Origin: Takifugu bimaculatus
Taxonomy: Eukaryota; Chordata; Actinopteri; Tetraodontiformes; Tetraodontidae
Direction: 5' to 3'
Length of the DNA: 64,000 nt
NCBI GenBank assembly: GCA_004026145.2
Contig: CP034987.1
Location: 3,360,014 to 3,424,013, forward strand
The position numbers and the translations under genes were made by a program. Positions 23,181-36,000 of the stretch are shown piece after piece (position 1 is the first letter of the stretch; each line of letters begins with the position of its first letter). The notes under the pieces were generated by a model, which saw only the letters and a program-made list of their open reading frames with translations, did no database searches and was not told where the DNA came from.

Positions 23181-24522
23181 ATATGACACCATGATCCATT
23201 AAACGCTACATTTAACCCATATGTACCCTTAAGTTTTGCCCATAAAACCTTTAAAACCAAAACCAATACCAACCAAAAAATTAAAATAGGAGCATTCATT
23301 TACAATACAGCCTTGGTTTAAGATGAGTGGGATTTGAGATTTGGATTTTCCCTCCATTTTATCATTTTCCATTGAAAGTCTATGAGGAGAGGAGAGTCTA
23401 CTATCACACAAACTACAGTTTTCTATTGTTAAACCTACCAGTACTTGACAAAATGACAAAGGGTGACAGAGGGGTTGTGGGTAAAGGGATATCATGTCTT
23501 TGATCTTTGAACATGTCTGATATTTGAGACAAATATATTTTAATAAAAGCCCATTTTATAGACTTTGAGCTTTGGTATGAAAGGACAGAGTTTAACATTG
23601 GTCATTTTTATGCAGTATTTGTAAGGATTGGGGTAATACAGAAACTGGTCGACAATTTGAATTACATGTTTGCCAGAAGGTTTTAAGATAGGAATAACTT
23701 TGGCTGTTTCATTCTGCTTGGAAATATTCTGGTTTGTAAAATCCTAACAAACAAACTACTCAGCACTACACAAAAGATGGCACACTGGTAAGTTTTGATC
23801 AATTTAATTATTTGGCAAGGAAATTTACATTAGCTCAAAATAAATGTCTGGCCTTGTAGAAATTGCAGGTTGTTGACAAAATGGTGGACCTGATTGACTG
23901 TTCTCTGTAATGATTATTTTAGTGTCTGAGTATTGGACAAGTTATATTTTTATTATATATCCTTCTCCATGCAGCAAAGAATCATGACAATGCACACACA
24001 CACGAGGTGTGGTGAAAATTTGATATTGTTGTTTGGAAATGAGCATGAAATAATTTTATTTTGAGAATAGAGTGAGCGCAGACATAGGTAGACAAAATTG
24101 GCAGACAAGATCTACAAAAATATAATCGTAACCCATGTCCCCAAATCAACCGGAAGTCCCATACATCCCTTTTATTGCTGTTCTACTGCAGCTTTATGAG
24201 TGAAGCGGCTCATAAAGTTTCTGCAACAAAACTAGAAATGATGGGTTATTTTAATGGTGTAAGGGGAGAAATAGCAGGTATCCTATATCTTTGGATACAG
24301 TTGTTAGGGTGGCTTAGTCCTTTGGTAAATGGGGCACTGTGCAGTGAGGGGAAGCTTAAGGTGATACTGAAGACGACCTTAATAAATTGCCTGTTATGCT
24401 TGGTATTTAATAACTGACTCCAACTTGTCATGAGATCAGTGTTTCCCTAGAGTTTCTGTACTCCATTTTGATTTTTAAAGGAAGACTTTTCTTAATCTTT
24501 TTTCTTCTCTCTTCTAACATAG
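23181..24522. other. non-coding region upstream of the kinase gene
   Basis: AT-rich sequence between LINE copy A and the first recognised kinase exon. I found no convincing start exon for the kinase, although its first visible exon begins mid-codon, so a 5' exon or leader should lie here or inside the LINE. A short CACA run occurs at about 23993-24003. Confidence 0.3.
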
Positions 24523-26624
24523 CTACCAACATTGGTGTCCATATCCCTCCGCATACGAGCAGAACATAGTGGAAATTGGAAGCATCCTCTATTCCAGACA
24601 AACCAATTATCTGGTGCAGTCCATTCTGGGAGAGGGTGCATTTGGCAAAGTAGTCAAATGTATAAGGTTGAGAGACAACAAGACTGTGGCAGTCAAAGTC
24701 ATGAAGAAAGAGGAACATTACTATGATTGTGTAGAGCAGGAAGTATGTAATAACAACTTTTGTTCCTATTTGCCCCTGTATGTGGTTTAATTAAGGTGAA
24801 CCTTGACATTTGTCTCCTTAGATACAAGCCCTGCTAAGGCTTCAAAGACTGGATGCAGAAAAATGCAACATTGTCCAGATTCACGCAGCCTTTTTTGACA
24901 GAGGATATTTCTGCTTCGTCTTCGAGTACCTGGACAAAAGTCTCTTTGACTACATGGCGGAGAACGATTTTCGTCCTCTGCCTCTAAAGGCAATCAGATC
25001 TATTGTCCAACAGGTACATCTCACTGCACTTCCTTTTTTATTAATAGCCCTTTGATCTAATGTTGAAAAAGTATTCTGAAAGTGTTTTATTCACTTTAAG
25101 CTTGCAATTGCACTTCAATCTCTGAAGAGCGTGGGACTGACTCACTGTGATATAAAGCTGGACAATATTATGTTAGTGGACCATGAAAAGCAGCCTTTCA
25201 GAGTCAAACTTATTGACTTTGGAATTGCCACTGTTGCCTCCACTGTACCACAGGGCTCAGTTATACAGGTCCTCTGTTGCAGGTAATTATTTTTACAAAT
25301 GTTTAAAATCATGGAAATCTATAAATAACCAACTTGTAAAAAGCAAATTAACACCCTTTTATAGGTCTCCAGAGGTCCTTCTGGGTCTTCCACTGACAGA
25401 GGCTGTCGACATGTGGTCTCTGGGCTGTTTGGCTGCCAAGTTACACCTGGGGATTTCGCTGTTTGATGGGGACAATGAGTATGAAATGGTAAGTATATTT
25501 GTAGTATTTGGAGTTTACTTCATTCTTTTCTTTGAACTTTTCTGCAACAAACTTTTCTTTGGTGAATATTGTGACGTGGTGTTTTCTTTACCCACAGATG
25601 AGAAGCATTGTGGACCTACTAGGTCAACCTCCGAATCGAATGCTGGATGGAGGAATAAATACGAAGCAATACTTTAGGAAATATATGTGCGCAGGGAATC
25701 GATCATGGAAACTAAAGGTGTCTGTGGTAGTTTGTCTAAGATATTTCTTACGGACTCTAATTTTTTCCCAAATTAATAGGTAGGAATGTTTATTTTGTTG
25801 TCCTTAACTCCTTTTCTGTTATCTGTTTAGAAATGCCACGGAACAACAGCATATCATTTTCTGGATTCTCTGGATGACATTTTAAGCGTATGTTTTTCCA
25901 GTTTTAATTTGTTATTCACATCAATGTAACAACCCTTTCTCTATAGCATAAAGAATATATTTAGAGAGTAATTAGCTACTTTAAATCAATTTTTTTTTGT
26001 TCCAGGCCTTCCCTACTAAGGCAGCGAAAATCTAGGACTTGGTCTTTTTGTTGACATGCTAAAGAAAATGCTTGACCTAGATCCTGCTACGCGCATTACC
26101 CCAGCTCAACTGCTGCATCATGGTTTTCTGACAAACACTGAGTAAGTCTACACAAAAATCATTCATTTCAGTCCTAAAACCTTTGATTTATACATTTGAA
26201 AAAATTGCAGGTCTCAGATAATTATTTAAGTCATGTATTTGTGTCTTGAAGGGTGGGGACCACCTCTGAAGAGCCAGAGGTCACTGCCAGCAAGGAAAAT
26301 GGACAGACGTTGCAGTCGCAGTGTGAAACCCCCCAGCTGAACCAAGAGAGCCAGTTAAAAACAGGGCAGAAAAGAAATCGTGACTCTAACGATGACGACC
26401 TAACTTGTCACGACTCCAAGCGGCCTAAATGTCAGTCAAGGGTGACACCAATGACGGACACACAGATAAATGATGATAATTCCACTATTCAGAGGAAGCT
26501 TCCTGATGGGAAGGATGGTGAGCCTCATTGCTCCACCTCAATGGTTGTGCCCAGGTTCAGCCAAAAAGCTTTAAAAAGAAGAAGGAAATACACAGGCAGG
26601 GAAAGAGAGAAACAGACTCCCTGA
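24523..26624 (+). pseudogene. HIPK-like protein kinase gene, 5' exon not found, one-base frameshift in the seventh visible exon
   Basis: Eight exons: 24523-24742, 24822-25013, 25101-25282, 25365-25488, 25598-25717, 25831-25887, 26006-26141, 26252-26624. The kinase core shows a Gly-rich loop (LGEGAFGKVVKC), VAVKVMKK, a catalytic loop THCDIKLDNIMLV in which HRD is HCD, LIDFGIA, SPEVLLGLP in place of APE, and AVDMWSLGCLAAKLHLG. The PLPLKAIRSIVQQ and DNIMLVD phrases are HIPK/DYRK-like. Exon 26006-26141 starts in frame but meets TAG at 26033; the family-like segment GLFVDMLKKMLDLDPATRIT reads in another frame, so one base is missing between 26017 and 26035. No alternative AG acceptor repairs it. 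The last exon adds a basic tail (KRPK, KRRRKY) and TGA at 26622, with AATAAA at 26686. It may be a pseudogene or carry an assembly error. Confidence 0.75.
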
Positions 26625-26691
26625 ACACATATGTTTGGGGGACAGTCCCATCTGGTCTTTCAATCACATATTCACCCTGAATTACAATAAA

Positions 26692-27201
26692 GGAAGCTGA
26701 TTTCATTTTAAACATTAGTTTCTGGGTTTTTTTTCAAGACCATAAAGTGTTTACAGAAAATCAAACAATAAATTGGTGCATTTAAATTAGTCTAATTATT
26801 ATTTGGGAACCTATTCCCTTGTTTTGTTGTGCCTGAGGAAAAGTTGACCGATTTTTACGTTGTCCCATTTACTCTGCCTATTGTTGCACACAAACCTGGA
26901 GTAACAATATTTAATATGTTTTTTCAAATATTTTATTCCTAGAAGATAAAAACATTGCAAAACTAACATAATTTAAGAGGCAAAAGATGTTTTAGTCCAA
27001 CTTTCTGGGGAATAGTGATAGATAGCTGATGTATAAGTAGTTTGTATACAGTTGCTAAAACAGACAGGAAACAGCTAATAAGATAAGATAAGATATGTTT
27101 GATAAAGATACACAGGATATCCCAAGCGACTTGTAACCAACTATTTTGAATTAATCCTGCACAATCATCATCACAATCATCCTTAGCAGATGTTGTATGT
27201 G
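26692..27201. other. AT-rich spacer after the kinase gene
   Basis: No coding exons or recognisable mobile element bodies. A short GATAA repeat (AAGATAAGATAAGATATG) lies near 27080-27097. The segment ends at the start of direct repeat B. Confidence 0.3.
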
Positions 27202-27390
27202 TTGCTCTCACCAGTGTTTTCAGTGTAAATCACCACAGTAATTATAGAGAAAATAATCAACAACCTTCTCTCAGTGTTTCTTTTTTCATCTGCTACTATA
27301 AACTAAAATCTGTACATTTTCCATCCCTGTGAGACAAGTCCCTATCACAATTAGCGTCACCCTCACATGGACACAGAAGAAATTTGCCAT
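27202..27390. repeat. direct repeat B flanking the LINE copies (partner at 19654-19849)
   Basis: Matches direct repeat A in the same orientation, ending at the CAATCAATCAATC tail of the second LINE. Together the two repeats bracket the kinase gene. Confidence 0.7.
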
Positions 27391-28400
27391 CAATCAATCA
27401 ATCTTTATTTATATAGCGTCTGTTACAATTAAAATTGTTTCAAGGCGCTTTCCAGAATCCCAGGGCCTGACCCCCAACAAGCAACAGTGGCAAGGAAAAA
27501 CTCCCCTTTGATAGGAAGAAACCTAGAGCAGGACCAGGCTCATGTAGGGGGACCCTCCTGCTGATGGGGGCTGGGTAGAGAGAGACAGGAGAGGGAGGAG
27601 GACAGGTAGAGGAGAGAATAGGTAGAGAACATAGAGATACATTAATACTACAAGCTGCTGGTATAAGAGTAGAGTGGGTCAGCAGGGTCAGAGGTCGGCA
27701 GGCCAGCATACAGCTATAAAGATGGCTAGACCTATTGATGAATACACAGGGGGGGCAGAGAAACTATACAAGAAACAACATCATCAATGATCTACTAGGA
27801 GAGGAGAGGAGAGGAGAGGAGAGGAGAGGAGAGGAGAGGAGAGGAGAGGAGAGGAAACCATGACCCAGTGGGGTGACAGAGGCCTGTCAGGTGATCATGT
27901 TTCTGGACCCCGGCAGCCTCGGCCTATAGCAGCATAACTAAGATGTTAACCTAATGATTAGACGACCCCCTAAGTATGATAATTTGTCTGTCTATGATAA
28001 TAACTGGAACTACAGAATTAGTAACAATAAGCTTTTTCAAAGAGGTAGGTTTTAAGCCTAATGTTTAAAATAGTGATAGAGACAGCCTCCCGTACCTGGA
28101 CAGGGAGCTGGTTCCATAGCAGGACAGATTCTGGTCAAAAATTACTCCAAGATTCCTCCCAGAGAGACTAGATGTTAATGAGATACCATCTAGAGTGATC
28201 ATGTGATCTAATCTATCCCTGAGAGGTTCAGGACCAAACACCATGACCTCAGTTTTTCCTGTGTTAAGCAGAAGGAAATTTGAAGACATCCAAGACGTTA
28301 AGTCTTTAAGACAGGTCTGATGCTTCACTAACTGCTCTGTCTCCTCTGGTTTCATGGATAGATATAGCTGAGTTTCATCAGCATAACAATGAAAATTTAA
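27391..28400 (-). mobile_element. L2-like LINE, truncated and internally deleted (copy B)
   Basis: The 3' end repeats copy A (TTTATTTATATAGCG, then CAGGGCCTGACC and GACCAGGCTCATGTAGGGGG). Next comes an untranslated block with a GGAGA array, then 28355-28065 encodes a reverse transcriptase segment (MKPEETEQLVK, TEVMVFGPEPLRDRLD, NLGVIFDQNL) like copy A. The C-terminal thumb present in copy A is missing, and the 5' part stops near 28400 inside the reverse transcriptase, so it is a 5'-truncated and internally deleted copy. Confidence 0.75.
27799..27854 (+). repeat. GGAGA pentamer array inside LINE copy B
   Basis: About eleven perfect GGAGA units. The same pentamer expands in LINE copy A, suggesting that the element's 3' region seeds this satellite. 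Confidence 0.9.
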
Positions 28401-28612
28401 GACTAGTTCGGCACTTTTAGTCTTTATAAATCACTGGAACGGCTGACGTGAGGTCACACAATTTTTTCACCTTCGCACCTAATGTCACACAAAAATACGA
28501 AATTTGACATTTTAAGGATCAAGGGTCGAAGGAAATTTTATTCAAAGCAACATTCTATGTTACAACTGCTACGCTGTTCCGCAACTGCCCTCTATATCAC
28601 TACAAATCAATC

Positions 28613-28700
28613 GATCGATGATCAATCAATCAGTCAGTCTTTATTTATATAGCATCTGTTGCAATCAAAATTGTCTCTTGGTGCTTTACATGAACTACAA
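28613..28700 (-). mobile_element. short L2-like LINE 3' tail
   Basis: CAATCAATCAGTCAGTC followed by TTTATTTATATAGCATCTGT and a CAAAATTGTCTCTTGGTGCT block resembles the 3' termini of copies A and B. This looks like a heavily 5'-truncated insertion of the same family. Confidence 0.6.
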
Positions 28701-29050
28701 ACCATGATATTCCATACTGTGAGTTGTATAGGATGTTGTAGCATCTAAAATAGTGTTCCATCCTCTGCTAAAGTGCATGGAATGGCAAACCCAGTCATGA
28801 TATAATTCATTAACTGCTGTTAGCCTTCAACTAAATAGGACAAAAATTATTTATGCGGATTACAAAGTATTTATATCTGTAAATTGACCCATTTCAATGG
28901 ACTAAAAAAAGACATTTGCAGTTCAAAACATATTTATGGTAGGGTTTTTTTTAGTTTATTTTTCTAGCTCATTATTTCGACATTATAACGCGCATATTGA
29001 AAAATATGCAAATTAGAATGTGATGTCATCGACCTACCTTTTTTGGGCAG

Positions 29051-29238
29051 CCAATAGGAACCCTCCTTATTGAGGAGTAGGCAACGCTGGCAGCCTGCTG
29101 CCAGACTGCTGCTCCCGTTTCTCTCATCAAACTGTTGACAGCGGAACATCTTCCCTTGAGTCTGTTTCTGGAATATTAATCTGTTGCTGCTTTGCTTCCC
29201 CCCCGTAACACAATGTGGCCCTCGTAGAGAGGTGAAAC
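29051..29238 (+). promoter_or_regulatory. spire1: spire1 proximal promoter and 5' leader
   Basis: A CCAAT box (CCAATAGG at 29051) precedes CG-rich DNA and the ATG at 29239. GAAACATGG around the ATG is a good initiation context. No TATA box is evident. The 28.70-29.05 kb stretch before it is AT-rich, with no other feature. Confidence 0.4.
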
Positions 29239-29960
29239 ATGGCAAAGCGACCGGGCACCGACGACGAGATGCTGAATTCCTCCGCCGTCGTTCGGGATCT
29301 CGCACCCGAGTCGAACAGCCCGGACATCAACATGGAACCCGACGACGGAGCCGCGCCGGTTTCCCTGGAAGAAATCCTGAACCTGTACAACCAGCCCATA
29401 AACGAGGAGCAGGCGTGGGCAGTGTGTTACCAGTGCTGCCGGACCTTAGCGCAGATCCAGCGGAGGAAGAGCCTGAAATCTGCCGGCGCCTCGGCGATCG
29501 ACTACCCGCGGAGAATCGAGGGAGCCGGGGATGTGATGATCTGGAGGGACGGGACTGTCAAATTGCACTTTAGCGGAAGCGCAGGTAAATGAACCGACAC
29601 CGGCCAAATCTTAGGATTTAGCCACGCTTTCATCCTGTGTGATAGCTTAGTTGGAGTTTATTTATGCTGTGAAGCGTTTTCCTTCCATTCACGGGCCAAA
29701 TCTTTGGAGCATCCCCATAGAGGCCATATTGTTGTGGCTGTCTGCTTCCAGCCATGTGGTGAATTTGTTTACAGTCGCCCAGTGCGGTTATTAATAATAC
29801 ATCATCAGATCCCCGCATAGCTCCGGGGGGCCACCGCAGACCAAGCAGCCGGTGCTGTTATTTGTTGTTTACAGTCTGGGAGTGTTCGCGCTTATAATTA
29901 CACCAAAAGCACCTTTCAGGACTTATTCATATGTTAACAAAGCTGCTCTCGAGTGCTGGA

Positions 29961-30015
<55 letters not shown>

Positions 30016-33000
30016 GTGGTGATGATGCAGCCGCGCCTGCTACAGTAAACATGAAACCATGAGATGCCTCCAGGCTGCAGAGCACCTGAGAGGCAACCAG
30101 GTCCAAATCAATCCACCCGCAACCAACCACCTCAGCAAAATCAACAGCCAGAGGGTGGTCAGATATGGCTCTTCACCTCCGTGTGACGTGTGGAGGGTCC
30201 TGGGGCGGAGAGCAGGTGCTCGTGTGGCTTACATATGAGGGAGATTTGACATCACCGAGTTTCATATGTACCAAGATCTGATGAATAGATTAAGTGATTA
30301 TTCAGTCGACAGAAGATTGACAGTAATACTTGGCAAAATTCCACTAATACTGAGCATTTTCGGGGGTGTTTTGGTAAACAAAGCTGTTTTATATCAACTA
30401 ATATGAGCTGTATATACTCCATAACTGTTTTAACTGCTGAAGAAACTGCAGGATTCCATGGCAACCTGGGTGGATCTGGACATAGCAGAGTAGTGGGTTG
30501 TCTATCATGCCTTCATGATGCAGAGGTGTTTTCAGCAGGGCTGGTTTTGAGGTCTGTAGAATGTTTTTCAGAGGACATCAGTACATTCCACTGATATTTA
30601 AAGACAAGGTTGGGTGTGAGGAGGAGCAGGAGGAGGAGGAGGAGGAGGCTTTGGTGTGGATGCCCTATGACTCCAGGTCTTGTCTTCTTCCTCCTTGCAG
30701 CTTATTGGTCCCTTTCTTTCTCTTCCATCCTGTTTCATGCCATTCCTTCCATTATCTATGTCTCAAACCGGCCCTGCAGCGCCCTTCTCCATAATCCTGG
30801 CTTATGTTTACAACACAAGTGTTAACTGGGTGTGTGAATGCCACATTCAGTCAACGTTGCTAAAAAAAAACCCAAAACACCTCAAATCCCAGAAATAGAC
30901 TGACTGCGATGATCGCGGAGCCTGGAAGTCTGTCGGGAGGTCACGGGGAGTGTGATGCTCCCGACTGACTCGGGTATTTTGGGAGACTGCCCTAAATTTT
31001 GGCCCATCAGAATACCCTGGTCACTTTTGAATGATCCAATGATTGACACTGTCTATATTTACCCCTATGAGCCCATGTGGAAAACAGTAGCTCAACAAAT
31101 AAGGGTTTTTTCCTCTTTTAAAAACATACAAATTTCTCAGACAAGACTGACACAGAGCTAATGCGTGAAGTAAAGACAAAAGTCCAGGACGAGAATGACA
31201 CGATGTGGGTACATTCCTTCGTTTACACTCTTCCTGTTTTGCTGCTTGTGTCGTTGCTGGACTCTTGACTACTTCTAGAATGTCAGGTATTTGTATTTTG
31301 TTATGCACAGGGCACAGAATTAAACCCGGCCGAACTGATGTGAGGCACATGCTGCTATTAAATCAACCTGGCCTCCAATACTCACCCCTGCTTCTAAATG
31401 CTGCATCGGAGGACGGGCTGATTTTCAGTGAGTCATGGCCTACAGTAGGGAGGAATTCAGAGCGCCTGGTATTTATAACTGTAATGTTATTCAAAAAGCC
31501 TAACCCGTTTAACACGTCATTCGATTAGCTCGAATCGGAACACAACCTTCTGTTTTTGTGCATTGGACTGGAGGATGGCGGTGTGGGAAAATATACAAAA
31601 ATGAGTTTTATTCGGGTGTCCTACGTGTCTCAGTCTGTGCAGCCTTAACAGCAGCAGAGGGGGTTGATATTTCTCTAAGCGGCGGGGCTGCTGTTTACTC
31701 TAAATCCATCAATAAATACACTCTTGAGACTTTCCCTTGGAGAGAAAAGTAACTGAGCCTTCTCCCCTTTGCAGGACAGAACAGAGGGCCCAGTGTTTCT
31801 CTGATGAACGTTGGTAGATGACTGTTTATGTTTTTCTCCTCCTCTTTCTAAGCTGGGTTGGGGGGAAAACATCCTATTAAACGCTTTTCGTTTTTTTTCC
31901 ACGAGTAATTACGTTTCGACCCTGGAACTGTGTCGCTCAGTGCAGCATTAGCACTAGGCATTAGCATTACAGGACCTGTTTATATGCACTGGCTGATTGT
32001 ACTTTTACCTCTGTGATTACACTTGGCGGCGTTTCCCTTTTGCCCCAGTCACAGTTGGTGCACAATTAGCCATCGAAGGTTAAGGTGTGCCCTGTAAGGA
32101 GGGAACTTGATCTCAAATAAAAGGGGGGGAAGCACCAGCAGGCAAGGAAACGTTGCCTTCCTTATTCCAGTTAAGGAAGGTTTTATGGAGCAGCTGGTGT
32201 TGATCGCTTCCTTAAGCAGTAGCTGCTGACTAATTTCATTCACTGGTGTGTTTTTCAGCCAATTTAACAGTCTCATATGCTTTCGCTGCCTTTTTAGTTT
32301 CAGTCTTCTCTCTTTAGGGCCTCCATTGCTACATCTTGTTTGCTGTGCTGACCGTCTCTGTCTTTCTTCTGTCTCTACAGATACATACACATCACCGCCG
32401 ACGTCACTAGAGGTGAGTTTGGTGCCAGCCTTTCCTCCAGTTTGAAACCATGAACCACCCGCTTGTATTCTGTGACATTTAATGCATATGCATCCAAACC
32501 TTTTCAACTCTCTGACAACTGTGAGCTGGACTGCACCTTGACTGATGAAGTGCATGGTGCAACACTTCAAACACCATAATGATTAAACCACTTGAAGAGA
32601 TCATGGGGGGGGTGAGGTTTAAAAAGCTGAGGTGATTATATAAAACTAGGAGGAGTAATCGCACGTGCAGCTTTATTATGTGTACAGAGAAAAAGACCTC
32701 TGTCAACAGGGCACGCCTGAGCCTTCCCTGTGTTTGTTTTGCCCTTCATGTGATCATGCACAGTATGCATGTGTTTGTTGCACCAGGCAGCAAACAGCCT
32801 GGACATTGATGGAGATTCATGGCCGCTCTCTGAGCCATGTTCACCCCACACCTCTACGAGCTAACAGGCTTGTATGCTACCATTTATTCACTGTCACCAG
32901 TGCGTGTCCCAGTCAGCCTCCCCTCCATATGTCTCCACAACTGAATCTTTTGGCGTTAATCGCCAGCTTGGGTCGACCCATTTCCTCTGGTTTACGTCAG

Positions 33001-36000
33001 AGAAGCCCATCTAGTCGTCAGTGAGATCAAACTGCATTTTAATTAGTTCCTTTCCATTAAACTTGTTAGTCAGAGCCTAAATCTTCTCCTAACTTCATCT
33101 TACGAGATGCAGTTGTAAACAGGAGTTCGCCTTCTGTTTTTAACCTTCAGAATAAGCTTGACCCACTTTGTCGGCAGGTGAAGATTACGCTGAGATTAGT
33201 CGTAGCATCCTATTACAGATTTCCAGTTAGTTCTGTTCAGGTTCCAGTTGCTCATTTTTTCCCCCAGCACGCACACGAGCCAATCCCCTAAAGAGGGAAT
33301 CTAACTGTTTCAAAAGTTTCACCCTCTGCTCGCACCGTTTGTGTCAGTTAGGTCTGGAAATGTCATGCTCGTCAAAGGAAAGCATATTGAGTCATCGTAG
33401 ACAGCTGCACGAGCCTAAAAGTCACCGAGGACTCAATGTTGACCCACTTTGATTCGGTCAATCGGCTGAACTATCTGATAGTGGCGGCTTCATTTAAAAG
33501 AATCTATGTGTCTGGTTCTGCAGCCCCTGAGGGCTCCGTTTCTGGACACAGACACATTTCACAACCTGCGCGAATCCACAGGAATGCACTTCACCGACTA
33601 TTGAGCTCCATTTACACACACCACAGAATAAATCTATCAGCGAACAAATGAATTGAGTTTCCTCTTTCAGCTGTCAAATCTGTCGTTGAGCGCTGGAAAT
33701 TCCAGCGTGTTATTGCATTAAAACCCCAGCAAAGTAACTTTGGTTGCTAATAAATAGCAAAACAGGGATATTGGCTCCATGTAGCATGTTGTCTCAGCTT
33801 GTGCCAGTTTTGATCTCTATCTTGAGATGCTGTTTTTTTGGGTTTTTTTCTTAAGAAATGTCCCCAACTGACCACCACCGACCTTTATACTACCACTTCC
33901 AGCTCACTGCTCATAAATAAAAACACAGGTTTTTTTTTCCCTTGGAGTTTCTGAAAGCTCCTGCCTTGGAAGACCTCTAGCTTTTAGCCCAAGTTATGTA
34001 ACAGTCTGTGCTATGTGCTGCGGCAAATGCGGAAAGACTGTTTAGCTGACAGATTTTGCCGTGCCCTGAACTCTGCCAAAAACAGTGATGAGCACAATTC
34101 TGAGCCAAACCGTATGTGAGGCCTACACATAAATAGGCCTCAACAACATCAGTCACAACCGAGATTTTCTCATTAATCAAGCATTTTCAGTTAATGGCAG
34201 GAGGAAAACCTTGCTTTTAACGGGGGGAAACCATGAGCAGGACCAGCAGGACGTCCAGCAGGTTTCTTGATTTAGTATAAAACAACATTGTTCCTGCAGG
34301 AGACTGGAGGTTATTCGCAATCAGAAGCAACACATTCATCTGCTTATTCGTCACTGGACATAATGGGAGATGGAGATGCTTGACAATAAAAGGAGCCATT
34401 GTTGGAAAAAAACACGCCTGAAGCACTTCATGGCCTGGGAAATGATGTCAGGCAAGAGCCTAGTGTTACTATTTGTTTGCAGGGCATGAGAAAAGCCAGT
34501 TGTGAGGTCAGATGGGGTGCAATCATATAAGCATGACTTCATATTACACATATTTTGACACCTACATGATTCATCTGCCCCAAAAATATTTGAGGTTGAT
34601 GCTTCCCCACCGTTGGTGTAGGAAAACGTGTGTCAGCCGTTGCAGCTACGTTTGATTTCCTGGGCGGTGCCGAGTTTTGCTCAGCTGTAATGTACCAAAT
34701 GTTTTTCCCAACCAGACGTATGGTAGATTTTCTGGATCTTCTTCTTGCTTAACTGTTTATCTGCATTTGTGCCCTTCCTCATTCCTGCTTCTCAGCTTTG
34801 TATGATGGCAAAACAAGGTGTCACATGTCTGCGGCCATGTTCCCTTAATGAACAGCATCCCATAATAGTGTCACCAGAGCCAGACCCTGGGGGAAGATGC
34901 CATGTTCAGGTGCTTAATTAAAATCTGCTAAATGACAACTTGGAGTGCTCCTGTTTCCGAAGAGTAATGGTTGGACCCTGGGTGATGATGCCTTTGTTGT
35001 TAATATTCATGGTCGGCTGCGAACATTTGCCCCCACGTCCACCATGAATGAAACTGCAGCGTTCTCCACCCTCCGTGGGGTGTTTTCATGCAGATTATAA
35101 GGTTACGTAACGAGAGAGAAGAATGGGATTTTTTCCGCCTCTGTCCTAGGACGGGATTATCAACTGCACACAGAGTTGGCTGGCAAACAGTGGTACAACT
35201 CACGCAAGCACACACTCACACAGTCATGAGAGATTAGGAGCAGTGGGTTAGTGTCGGGGGACTCGTGTAGTGTCTGACACTTAAGAACGGTGAACAGGAG
35301 TGGTTTAGGGTCCCTATAGAGGGGACATGGGAGGACAGTGTTTCAGATTGTGTCTCGCTGGTCTGTGGTGGTTTTTCCCTGAGATACTCAGCCTCCGTCA
35401 GAGATGTCAGGTGGCCTCCCGTGGCGCCACTCCTTTACCACAGGCAGCCGTGCCCATCAGCCCTTTATTTGGACGCCTCCCTTTTTCAACATTCCTCTCA
35501 GGATAAGAACACTCTGTTCAGTAACGGCTCACAATACGCAGCACCTGTAGCGAGACGTCCAGGTTATCATTTCATCGCAGCAGAAACAAGGTTGCACTAC
35601 ATGTTCCAGACTTGCGTGCTCTTCCCGTGTGCTGACACGTGTGATCTTTGAGGGAAGTTAGTTTGTGTCCCACTTTAGCTCAAAGCGTCTTTATTACCTT
35701 TCCCACCAAGTTCAGGTCCAAAATGAATTGGATTTAGCCAACAAAATTAAATTGTCCTCCGAATATGATAATAATCAGGTTCTATGACCTTATTGGAAAC
35801 CAAGTGAAATTGCAATGAAAAGCTGTTCATTAAAGGTTAAAAAGGTAAAAAGTCCAGTGTAGGCTTAGACCTTCCTACCCCCAGGTCACATGACTATGAC
35901 GTCATCTGTTTTTTACTCTCAAAAATCTCAGGATCCTGTCAGTTTCGGCCTCAAGTAGTGGGCAATTCTTGCTTTGTGACGTGGGTTCCTTGTCATACAG

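Noticed and set aside
26006..26141. Alternative acceptor rescuing the kinase frameshift
   Set aside because: AG sites at 26020, 26024 and 26035 were tested; none gives the phase needed to join the upstream exon to the family-like frame.
29927..30130. Serine-run ORF on minus
   Set aside because: It comes from the ATG trinucleotide repeat in spire1 intron 1.
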